Source: Atrichornis clamosus
Lineage: Eukaryota > Chordata > Aves > Passeriformes > Menuridae
Reading direction: 5' to 3'
Length of the DNA stretch: 64,000 nucleotides
NCBI GenBank assembly: GCA_013400975.1
Contig: WBMZ01010920.1
Coordinates: forward strand, 124,001 to 188,000
Of the stretch, positions 1 through 11,776 are shown in pieces (position 1 is the stretch's first letter; each line of letters begins with the position of its first letter). The position numbers and the translations under genes are program-made. The notes under the pieces were generated by a model. The model did no database searches and was not told where the DNA came from. It saw only the letters and a program-made list of their open reading frames with translations.

Positions 1-150
1 TTTATTGTCCTCCTCTGGCTGGACTCCAACAGGTCCACATAATTCCTAAGCTGGGGACCCCAGAGCCAGACACAGTACTCTGGGTAGGGTCTTCATGAGA
101 AAAGAGTAGAAGCAGAGAGCCATTTCCTTTGACCTGCTGGCCACAGTACT
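1..150 (-). mobile_element. CR1 LINE fragment, runs off the window start
   Basis: Read on the minus strand, this is the late part of a CR1 non-LTR retrotransposon, downstream of most of the reverse transcriptase domain. It contains the recognisable run about a bird CR1's dividing block: the complement of 'ctccaacaggtccacat', 'ccagagccagacacagtact' and 'gacctgctggccacagta', in the usual order and spacing. The copy is diverged and non-functional. Its 3' part lies before base 1. The inner boundary near 150 is approximate because the next bases drift from any CR1 sequence I know. Confidence 0.8.
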
Positions 151-3100
151 TTCTGTTTGTCCAGACCCCAGCTGAAGATGCAGCCTCTAAGACGAATGCC
201 CACATTCTGCCTTGGGGGTCAGGTAGGATGAGTGCCCTTGACTCGAGCAGATGGTCACAGAACTCTTCCTGTTTGCTGGGTCATGTGGACTTCAAATCTC
301 TCCCCTTGGTCTGTGGAATGTCCCTCTTTCGAAGAGCTGCCATCCCAGCAGCCATGAACTGCTGTGCCATCCCTGCAGTGAGAGATGCAGTCTATCAGAC
401 ACAATGCTTTCCAAACTTTGTCTATCGGCAGATTCTTAATGCTCTTCCAATTGCAGGTATATGGAGTTTATCATTTTAGGGAACATAATCTTCTCCATTG
501 CTCTTATACATTTTCCTCTCAGTAGGACTGAGTCCTTCTGTGCTGTTTGGTATTTTCTTTTACATGCTTCTCCCCGTCACCTTATATAGTATGGTATAAT
601 GATGAGACACATCACCAAAATGACTCGGGAACTGGTACTACTGTGGTGTCACGCTCACTGCTGCACCATATCCTGTGTTTGCTGTTGCTCTTTGCCTTCT
701 CCACCCTCTCACCCAAATCCATTTCTTCTTCTGGAACAGTTCTCTCCTTTTCCTTTTTCTGCTGAACTGGAACAAAACAGATCCATTGGACTTACAGGGT
801 CAGTATGGAGCACTCTGCTACAGGCAGGATAATGGTTCAGAAAAGGGATTCCAGGACAAAGTTGCACTGCGCTCCACATTATGTCATGGGGATATCCATC
901 ACTTAGCGGAAGTGGCTAATTTAATGAAGAGTGAAATAATTCCATGTCCCTAGAAACGCTTCTGGGCCCTTGTCGGACACACAGTGATATTATAATAGCT
1001 TTCTGTTGTAGTTATCATGATACATGTTATCTTTTTTCAGAACAAGCTATTTCTTTTTTCCTAGAAAAATGATAAATATGCTAAACATAAGATTGAATTA
1101 TGTATTGTTCTGAAGTTTTTTTCCCAATGAAATATGTTTAAGTAAATAATAATGTATTTTTTTCCCCAGTTATTCTGGAATTAAACCTCACATCTTTGAG
1201 TAAAGTTGAATTACTGTTGCCTTTTATAACACCACTTACAAAGGGGTGATTTATCTCATCTGCCTTCAGCCACATATAAATTGCATGTTTATTCTAAACT
1301 GATACTATGGGCTGTCTAAATCATCAATAGAAAGAATTAGGTACCTCCAGAATATAGTGTACAATATGAATTCACTTTGCAGTATACATTTGGGATAAAT
1401 GGAGTGCACAGCTATAGAAATGGACATATGTGACACACCAACAGTTGTAAGCTCATAGATGAGTGTTTATATTAGGAATGTGTAATATCAGAAGGGGGAA
1501 ATCCATCTCATATTTCCAAAAACTCTCCTTAATCCACCTGATTGTTCTATTCATCCAGATTACGACTTCAGAACATGTGCAGTCTCATGGATTTGCTAGT
1601 GGCTCCAGACAGTATCAATATTGTAAACCAAACCTAAGTCAACATCCAAGACTTTTGTTTATACCTCCACTTCAGTCTGGAACTGACTTCACATTTAACC
1701 ACACGAAGTATTCAAAACTCCCAGATTTTCTGTTCATCATCGCCAAGTGGTTCTACAGTATAGTCAGAAAAGCATAATTTCAAATTTATTGACAGATAAG
1801 GCATCAGCTTTAAGAAAAGAAATATGCACTTTAATGTTTATACTTAATAGCTACTGAGCTCTGCTCCGCTTGTACATAAAATTTTATAACAACAGGGTAC
1901 TCCTGCTTGCCATTTCTGTATTGATTTCATCATTTATTTCCTCTTTTTACTTAGCTTTTGAATTGCTTGACTTTTTACATTTCATTTTCATTTTTGAGTT
2001 TTCTTTGCAAGCCCTAAACCACGCATTTTGCCCCTGAAACACACCTTCTGTACATGTCTTCCCTCTTTCAACTAGAGAAATGAACAGGAGATGCATCCAT
2101 CAGTCTCTGGATGCTGTTTCGCATATATCTACAAGTGTTTGAAGGTGCTAATTTCAGATTTTCTCAAACTAGGAGGTGTACCAGGAGAGATTAGTACAAA
2201 CTTTGTTTCTTGTCCACTTTACCCTTGTTTCTTGTACATTTTACCCTTGTCTTTAGTTCTGATTTCACTTGCAGACCTGGTATGGAAGTAAATAGACCTT
2301 TAAACCATTTCTGTATTTGTGTTATCTTTATCCCATTTATTTAATTTCTTTCACATGTTTCCATTTATTTCATGGCTTTTAGTGAGTCCTGTAGACCAAT
2401 TCACCTTTATTTTATCTGATTCTTTAACTAGTTCTCTGCCTTTCCTTATGTTATTGTAACGTATAAGGAACGATCATCTTTCTGAACAAAAAGAGTCTCA
2501 AACAAAACTCAGTGCTATGCTTCGTATGTTTGTTTTGCTTTCAAAATTTGTAAGTATTATGTGGTGGTATTAGTACTATTATAATTGTGATTATTTTACA
2601 AAGCAGTATCCTTTCAGCAAAACAGTGCTTGCACACCTTCATATCAGATACAAATGTAGATGTTTCTCATCTCATAGGGTAATCTAATTTGTCTATGGTG
2701 TATGTATGAGCTAATGTACAAGATTGGATGGGTGGCAAATAAAACATTACTTATTTCTGCTATTTCAAAATACATCTTTAAATGCTGATTTGTTTGAGGC
2801 AGCTTATAACGTCCTTCACAATAGTGAACTACAACTGCAATGAGATAACAACAACTTCAGTAATATAAAAAATGTAGGAAAATTTCATTTTTGGGTTCAT
2901 GCCCAGCTTTTTGACAGTTATATTCATCAAGTAAAGGTTGAGCGGAGGTAACAGCATTAAGAAATAATGAGAAAATAGAAATAAGATAGTCACCTTATCA
3001 GAGTTTAGTTAGAGGAAGTGGGGTATAGGTCAGGATTTGAAATTTGGGATGCAGAAATTAATGTCACAAAGTGATGAGAGCTGCAAATCACATGCATGTA

Positions 3101-5603
3101 CATGTAATCAGTCTTGTCATACATGAGGTTTGTACCATGATTGACAAGGAAGCAAGTATTAATTTGTAAGGATTAAGACTTTGGAGTTAACAGAATTTGT
3201 TCATGCGACTCACTAAAGGTACAGACTTGAAATACTTAAATGATGTAAGAGTGAAACATAATCATAGCTGAAATGGATTTGAAGAAATCTAGGAACCCTG
3301 TCTTTTCCTCTTGCCCTTGACAGCAAATATTTATTATTCTTCCGTATGTCTTTGACCCATTCATCAGATAGTCTCACATAGATCCTCGACAGGATTGTTG
3401 TCTTTATGTCTTTCACATATTTTATACCCATTATAGATTTTAGCCTGTTTTGCTGAAACATCATAAGTTCTCTTTCTTTCTGATTTCCCTGGATACATGA
3501 AAGAGAAGCTCTTCTAGCTGTGACTACTCTTAACACGTAGTTGAAAGTGGATTTGGGACAGAGGCTGAGGCACTCTAGAGGATTTGTTGAAGCAGGGGTT
3601 TTACAAGATCTATTTCTTCCCTGCTATTTTATTCCTGTAGTGGGAGCAGTCATCCACAGAAACTGGGTGTGATGCCTAGCAGGGAACTTGCTGCAGGCTC
3701 CGGTTATGTTTTTTGCCGTGAGTCTTCAAAGAAGATAAGCCATGATGTTATCTAGCCTGTGATTTTTCCACCTTCCTCTGTTTCCTCTATATTCACATTC
3801 TAGTCAATACTATGGGCTACAGTTGTGAAACCTTTGATTGCTCTCTACATGTCCAAAACTTGTTGCTCCTTTTTCCATATTATACATTTAATGAAATGTT
3901 TTTTGAATACAGGAATCAGCATAAAAGTGAGCAGTTGCCGTAAGAAAGAGATTTTAAGAGAAATTCAGTGCTCAGCCTGTAATATACATGTCAGTCTCGT
4001 ATCTGTAAATTTTCTTAAAAGCAATGGCCAGTTAGTTTTGCAGGTATTATCATGTAAAAGTCATAAACATGTTAAGATATTGCACAGCACTATGGTCTTG
4101 ATTGGCATATAGAGATTTTCATGGTGTTTCCCCAGATTTTTACCTGTGTATCCTGGTTAAACATGTCCAAAATCCTGTACATCATGTATGCTCTGTTTAT
4201 CCCACCTCCAAATCGGTTCTGGAAAAGTAGTTTTGAACATTTCAAACCCCTATTTTAAACAGATCCTCTCTGTAGTGGACCAGAAAAAAGAGGGTGTACA
4301 TGGCTGTGTGCTACATGCTGTAATCCATCATGCCATACTGAACAGAAATCTGTATTCAGATAGGGACATGCAGACTTTTGAATGCAGAAGGTTAAGAGAA
4401 AATTTCTACTGCTTTACCCACCCTCATATTTGTGGTTCCTCATCTTCCCACTACTCAATTGTATAAGGATTTTGTAGCAAATATTTATCATTTATAATGC
4501 TACTGTGACATCAGCAAAATAGCTCAGCTAACTAAAGAAGAAACCAGGGAAGGAATAACAAATCCTTCCTCTGCCCCTGACTTCTGTACGTTGATATCTT
4601 GATTTTCTCTGCTTCTGTTTTTTTTTTATTTGAATAGTAAATCTACCACATAGTACATAGCGATTGCAAGAATAATAACATTACGTATATCATCAAATAA
4701 AATATATACATAAGAAGTCTTTCCAAAATCAGGTCCACAACAGTCAGGAATGGTAAAGGCTGAGGACAAGGTAAGTAGTAAGAAAATACTTTTTTTTTTC
4801 TTTCTGGACATATTTCCAGAAGTTTTAGGCATTCAAAGACTGCAGTAATGAAGACACTAGGAAGACCAAACAGTGACAATGTTGCTGCTTCTGTTACCAT
4901 GGGTGTAGGGTAGGACACAGTGGTAAACTAATGTTTTTAACAAGTCTGAAAGTAGCAGCAGTTCACACAATTAAGCTGGTGACTCAGTGAATTGCATCTT
5001 TTAAAATTTCCTCAGCTTTGACACATGACGTGGTTACTTTATGTCCCACTGTTTTCACATCCTTGTTGATATCTTGAATTAGCCAAGCATCTGTTACTCC
5101 AATGAAATCAGATATCTATTTTAGAACGGTTGTTTTCAATACTGCAGTGTGATCTGATTATTCTTTGTACTGAAAAAAAGGGAACACTTTCAATTCTATT
5201 TCTTTTTTCTTTATTACAAAGGAAAATTATTTATTCCACTATACTCTTTTTCTTACCATTCAATTAAATTTATGTGCCAATAACTTCTATCAAAGCTTCT
5301 CCTCACCTGATTTAGTATCTTTTAGATGAAAAATTATTAAATTGAGAAAAGAATTAATCTGAAATACATATCCATGCTATGACTGCACATTATTAGGCTA
5401 CTAGTAATGTTAAGGATTTCTTTTCCACAAAACACTACATTTTTCTGACCACCCAGACCTAATTTATCCTTGAAATATGCTTTTTTAGACAGTACTCTTT
5501 GACAGGATGACTTCATTTCCTGGTCCAGCATGACTTATTGCTTCTAAGTTCCAGTTCATGTTTAAAATAAAGGACCATAATATTGTTGTGAGGTTAATGG
5601 GTA
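151..5603. other. Unannotated AT-rich DNA
   Basis: No gene or clear transposon is visible in this 5.4 kb. Open frames on both strands are short, mostly 60-116 codons, and show no known domain. From about 200 to 960 the base composition is somewhat less AT-rich, with CT-rich tracts, and could be very old repeat or unique DNA. A 22-bp tandem duplication lies at 2,203-2,246. The rest is ordinary AT-rich sequence. Confidence 0.6.
2203..2246. repeat. 22-bp tandem duplication, two copies
   Basis: The unit ttgtttcttgtccactttac plus two bases (2,203-2,224) is followed directly by a second copy at 2,225-2,246 that differs at two positions (tcc to tac, and ctt to ttt). This looks like a minor replication-slippage duplication. 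No function is implied. Confidence 0.85.
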
Positions 5604-5651
5604 TAAATTTGGAGCAGTTCTAGGGGAAAAAGTGGAGTTGCTCCAAATTTA
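5604..5651 (+). repeat. Perfect 13-bp inverted repeat, hairpin candidate
   Basis: The left arm taaatttggagca (5,604-5,616) is exactly complementary to tgctccaaattta (5,639-5,651). As plus-strand RNA the stem can extend inward by six more pairs, three of them G:U (5,617-5,622 with 5,633-5,638). That gives about 19 pairs around a 10-base loop, ggggaaaaag (5,623-5,632). The wobble pairs form only in a plus-strand transcript. It could be a small structured RNA, a fragment of a palindromic MITE, or chance. The stem is shorter than a typical pre-miRNA. Confidence 0.7.
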
Positions 5652-8600
5652 CTCTCTGTAATGGGAGGGTACTTTCTGGACATGCATGGAGCTCTTCTAT
5701 ATTTGTAAGAGTCAAGGGAGGAATTCTGCACTTATAATGCATTAATGTGATTCGTGATATTGGTAACATTCATATCTTCTGGTAAAGTGTTTTGCATTTT
5801 TCACTAGTAGTGTGTGAGTAACTCACATCTTCAAGGGAATCAAAACTGCATTTTCTTGGACATCCAGGGAGATACACCTTCTTCAAGCTTCTATACGGCC
5901 CAACGTCTTTAAGTAATATTAAGTTCTGAGATATAGGCCACAATGAACACTCCTGGGTCGTCTGTTTTGACTCTGGTGTTCCTTGACAAAAGGTAACATA
6001 AATAATTTTTGTAGGTTACATGTGATGTATACTCATTTTTTCCCTATAGTTGAGATTAGAATTAGATCCTTAAACTCCTTGTCAACAGCCAGTTAATGAA
6101 GTTAGTCCATTCCACTTACTTGTCTAACTGCAGCTTGTAGACCTGTCACAGAAGATCTGTCAGGGTCCAAAATGCAAATCTGCTAATAAAGCCATTTATG
6201 ATATAATTGGGAATTTTCTGTTAAACACTGTATCTCTAAGTAGAGAAAATGCAAAAAGCTTCCCTAATACAGACATGTGTGCCAGGCTCTTGAATTCAGC
6301 AGTGATATTTGTGTTCAGTGATGTTATGTAACCACTCCAGTTCATCCATTTTCTCCTAAACCCCATTTTTGGATGTACTGTCTTCAGCTAATAGGGAATT
6401 ACTTGGATCTAGGGAGAATATTTTAAAAGCTGTATCTTCTGATTTACTGAGTATATTGCTCGGCAGGGCCTCTAACTTTTATGGAGTATTACTTTTCTAG
6501 TCACTTTGTAAGTCACAAGAAGAAAATTTCTGAGAGAAGCTGCACAAAACTGTCGACAGCAATGCTAATTGATGTATACTACAGAAATCAAGTGGAGGCT
6601 TTTTTCATCTATCCTCACAAGTTAGGGATATATTTTTCTCTTTTGGGAATTATTGCCATTCACATAAGATGCCCTAGAGACGTCTGTGAGAAGAGGTGGA
6701 AAGAGGGATTTAATCAAACTATAGATTACTTACTTAATATATTTGCTTATTTATAATGCATGATTTGAAAATATAATTCTGATGATCACAGTTAATTTTA
6801 AAGAATGCAGTTGCTTATTACAAAATACATACAAAGGCCTTATTATGAATTCATTTATGCCATTGATGTTTATATCCCTCACCTCAATTTTACTTACAAA
6901 CTTCTAGCAATTTCTCTCTACTGCAGAGTTTCAGAGATTTCTTCAGCCTAATCTGGAAGTTCTTCCTTGTTACTGTCCACTGAAATTAACAGATTTTCTT
7001 GCCTGATTTAATTCCTTCTAGTGCTTTCGCTATTAAAAAAATGTAACATATGCTACTCTATATAATCTAATAAGTAAATTCAGTGTATGTCATTCCACTC
7101 TCTGGACTGGCTCTGATGTTTGAATCACACATGAATCTCTTGGTGGTTTACAGCATTCTCACAGCATAGCTATAGTTAGGTCTCAACATAAACTCAGATG
7201 GGAATGAAAAAATAATAATTAAATTCAATATTGCCATTGTCTGGTTAAAGTGCAAGGCATATTTAATTAGTATGAAATTGTCCATGCTTAATTCAGCGTA
7301 CTATTTAATGCAATGTTCAGCACAGATTACTGCCAACAGTGTTATACTTCTGATATGTATCTCACAGGAAGAAGAGAAAACACGCACTGGATAGACATGA
7401 GACACTTTGCTCAATCCACATACTACAGTCACAGGTGTGAGTATCTACACACTGTGGGAGAGGTGTCCATGTTCACAACCTCCCTTTTCCCTTTAACGCT
7501 TTAATGGGGGAGGAATTATCTGCAGAACTGTAAATAACTGTTTGAGATCAAGTTGTATATATTGCTGTTTTTCAAGTGAGTATCGTTAAACATTTACTGA
7601 TTAGCCAAAATATTTATCCTCAAAATGTGTAATTGATTGATGATGTTTAATAGATTTACTTCTTTTTCTCATAGGACAGCAGAACAATCTTCTCAACATT
7701 TTTGTTTTATGAAATGTAGTAAAAAGCTCAAACTAGTGTAATCTAAAAGTCCATGTTGAAAAGAACATAACCTTTGATCTGGATCTAGTAATAAATAGTC
7801 TCATTACAGGACAGGAGGTTGTGAAAAACAGATACTGTAGGGGAAAAAAAAGATGTATTGGGAAAAAAAAGACACCATGCAAGTTTTCTGGGACTTATTC
7901 CTGTGCTTGCTCCAGGAACACATTTTCTCAAACTGGTTAAAATCCATAAAATTATTTTTCAACAATGGGCTACTGTCTAGAAACCAACTCAATGAAACAT
8001 CAGTTCTGGTACAGATTTAAGATCCAGCTCTTGTTCTGAAAATGAAGCAAAGCATGACAGGCATATCTGAAAGTCATATAACATGTTTGTGATTTAGAGG
8101 ATTGAAGAAGAGGTTACAAATCAGTAAAAACAAGAATCCAGTTATTCCCAAAGGATAGAAGTGGGTTATGGACGTAGATCAGACTTTTTTGGTCTTTTGA
8201 TTCTATGTGTCTGTGTTATATTGGTGGAAGATGATTTTGCACTTTAGGTGACCAAGTCTTGAGAAAAGGCCACACTCATGTCCAGGTGCTGGGAAATAAG
8301 AAGTGTTGTGGAATGTTGCTAACTGATCTGCACTGTAGGATAAATTCACTTGGGGTTTTTCATGTGGGTCAATGTCACAGGAAAGGTATGGCAGAAATGG
8401 CTTCCAAGATCCAAGCAGATGAACAGGATTCAAGACTCTAGAAATGCTGGACAGCCCATGTCAAAACCTATACTGCTGCATAGTCTTTATCATTCCTTGG
8501 GTTGCTTATCCTTTAATTTCACCACTGAGCATAGCGCAGGTATAGTCAGTCTCATTCTCTTCTTTCTAGCATAGTTCTTTTGCCCTTTTACCATCTAAGT

Positions 8601-11600
8601 TGTTCACCATTCAGTTGAACGGAGAATGAAGTTGACAGGACCCTTCGGATACAGTCTAGAAAATGGGAAAAGTGCAATTGGGCAGACATGAAGTACATGC
8701 TTCTGTGCACATGTGGGTGTGTGTTCATACCAGCCTGCTTATGGCTCTTGCTTCATGCATGTGCCTTTGGAGGTAAAAAAAGTACTCCATGTTCATTTCT
8801 CATACCCTGGGGAAGGTTCTCATTGCTGCACCAGGTATAATTGTAGGTCTTTTGAATATTACTTATCTTGGCCATGGACTGCTGCTTACAGAAGTCTGGT
8901 TTCTAATCTGAAGGAGAATATATTGAAGGGAAGAAAGTATTGGGAGCAGCCACATGTACCATACCATCAGAAAATATTTTCTTCCTATTCTGCATGATTG
9001 GATATTCTGGCCCAGTGTTTTCCACCAGTCCAAAAAGAAGTATCTGACATAAGCTACTTTTCTTCTATTCCAAAGACTCAGTTTGGAGCTGAAAAAATGA
9101 ACTCTATGAATTCTGAATGTCTTTAGATGATGTCCCAAAGACATAAGATTATTGTGCATCGTGCTTAAAATTTTAGGATAGGTTTCAAGAAAACTAGATA
9201 TAGTTTCTTTATAGTTCTGGACAAATACCTCATCTCTGCTGTCTGTACACTAAGGGTAAAGCTGCTGTAACTCATGTCAAAATCCTTGCAAGGATAAATC
9301 CATAAAGTCTCAGGATGCTCTGACACATATTGCCAGGGGGACTATATTGATAGATAAAAGCCACCATGCTGTCAACAGATGTCTTACTGGTACATACAAA
9401 AATTGATGAGTTTTCTTACTCTGTTGGGTGTCCTAAAAACCAGGAGAATTGTGATCCATCCCTGCCTGTTACTTTAATTGTGAGACGGATTTTCTAAGTG
9501 CAAAAGTTCTACCGTGGAGTGCTCATAACTGCCTTAAATAAAAAGCAGGATTTGTTTTACCATTTGGAATAAGTAGATGTTTTCTTGCCTAGAAAATTAT
9601 GAGCTACTACGTTTATTACTGGAAGGAACCAGACCAGGAAATAGTTACGACAGTCTATGAGCTACAGATTATTATTTGTGAAGAATTCCAGACATATTCC
9701 ATGAACCAGTACTCCATGAGGTCTGAAATTGAAGCATCTGGTTCGCCTAACAAATTATTTTGCTTTGTTCCAGAAAATGGGTGGGAATATATGCAAGTAA
9801 AAGATATGTTGGTTGTGTCTCTTTTTTTTTTCTTTCCTATTTGAAGTGAAACTGTCAGCCAAGAAACAAACTCTCTAATCAGCCAAGAAAGGTATCATGT
9901 TGCATCATAGTGTCTAGCAATTTAGCTGACAAAATATTTTACAAAAATGAAGTGATGTGACAGGTTTGGTATGTCCAATATGTGATTTATTAAAAAGTCT
10001 TACATTGGAGTAGACTATCAATGAAAGGTCAACAAAAACATTAGGATTTGCTAAGCTGTATAATGAATTTCCATAAAATATGCAGGAAATACGGTGAAAA
10101 AATGTTACACTTTTTGTGTTTGAGTGACTTTACCAACTCTTGAAAAGTATACATCCAGATGTGGGAATGGCTTTTTCTTTCACCTGTAAGAGGATGAGGG
10201 CAAAACATAAAGTCTGATTGGTAGCATGCAATAGAATGGAATGAGCAGAGTTATGTCTTTAGAGCCAGTCACATATTTATACATTCTGCTTGGCCACTTA
10301 GCAAATTATGCTGAAGCTTCCTACCTTTAATTACTCTCCATAATAAAGCTGTACCTTTTCCCAGACAATGCAAATGTTCAAATTGTTCTGATAGTAAAAG
10401 CAGAGCAAAGTGACTTTTCAAAACAGCCTCTTAAATAAACACACCTTTCACTCACAGACTCACAGAGACAGACTAGCCAAAGTATATGCTCAGGATCTTC
10501 CCTGTCTGATGGTCATGAATTACTGAATTTCCTCTTGCAGTTAACCTGAGAGCAAAACTTCAAACAAAATATCTGTCTTCATTGCTGTCAAATTTATGAG
10601 ATGCATTCTGTCTTTGATAACTCTGCTCAGGATCATAGGATACCCTTCTTCAGCTCAGGCTCCTTCCCTGTTTGGTCCATCATACCATAGCTGTCTGCAA
10701 AACTGTTTAAAGATGTCCTTGCCCTCATTCCTATCCAAACCATTTATTCTTTGCTTACATCTATTCTACTGCTTGCATCTACTCTCCATTTATTAATGAT
10801 GCTTGATTGATCTCCAGTGTTTGAACTTCAAAAACTTCTTGTGAGTTACAAGTTTAAAGTAGAAGCTGGAAGATAACTTTCATTAACAAAATGGAGTTTG
10901 TGGTTTGGTTCAAATAGATAGAAAAGGATGAATCCTGCCAAATTTAAATATTTACAGGGTAGATACCCACGTCTGAGTGTGTTGTTAAAAATCTCTTTGC
11001 AGTCAGTGGAGGAAAACAGGCGCTTCACAGACCAAAGCCATCTTATTTAAAGCCAGATATTTGAAGTAGGTGAGGGGAACTATCTAATTCTCTCCATTTG
11101 CTGTGGCTGGACCTGATGACTGACCCTTGAGGAGTCAGGTGAGATAAACCCCTATTAATATATTCACCAAATGGACATGTCTTCTTTAGTACACTGCTAT
11201 ACAAAATGCTCAGAAATCTGAGCAGATTCTGCTGCATTGAGGCGATTCATTCTGCCTCAGTAGAAACAGCATTTAGAAAATGCATTTGGGAAACCCCGTC
11301 TCCCACAGCTGCTGACTCCTGAGAAATGCAGCTTGTGTTTGACTTAGTGGGAAGCCTTCGTCCCCACACCTATGGCATCACAGACCTGGGAATCCCAGTG
11401 CTTGTTTGTAAGAAAAAGGAAACTCAGTCCTCTACAGGATCCCCATCTTCTCTCTAATTAAAATGCTTCGACCTTAAGGGAAAACATAAATACAAGGACC
11501 TCTTCTCACTACCTAGCTTTTCCCCCCAAGCTACTTCAGGTTTCTCTTCATAGTTCTCATCTAAACTTTGCCATAGACATCTGTTTGCACTAAAAAACCA

Positions 11601-11734
11601 TTAGCTATATGAGGGCAGATGATGCTGCCACATGGATGAGGAGGCAATACTGTGGTCAATCAGGATCATTTGTTCTGCACAGAGTAGTGTTGGTACTTCT
11701 CCCAGCACCCTGCCAGGGAATCTATCCCTGGGCT
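5652..11734. other. Unannotated AT-rich DNA
   Basis: There is no recognisable gene, transposon or RNA gene in this 6 kb. Frames of 60-98 codons occur on both strands, often overlapping each other on opposite strands, as expected by chance. Short T-runs and A-runs are scattered through it. Confidence 0.6.
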
Positions 11735-11776
11735 ATACTGTATATTATAATAAATATACTGTATATTATAATAAAT
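11735..11776. repeat. 21-bp tandem duplication, two identical copies
   Basis: The unit atactgtatattataataa plus two bases (at) occurs at 11,735-11,755 and is repeated without change at 11,756-11,776. Two perfect copies suggest a recent slippage event, so length variation between individuals is possible. Confidence 0.9.

Noticed and set aside
151..960. Continuation of the first CR1 beyond base 150
   Set aside because: Isolated words resemble CR1, but they are not in the right order or spacing.
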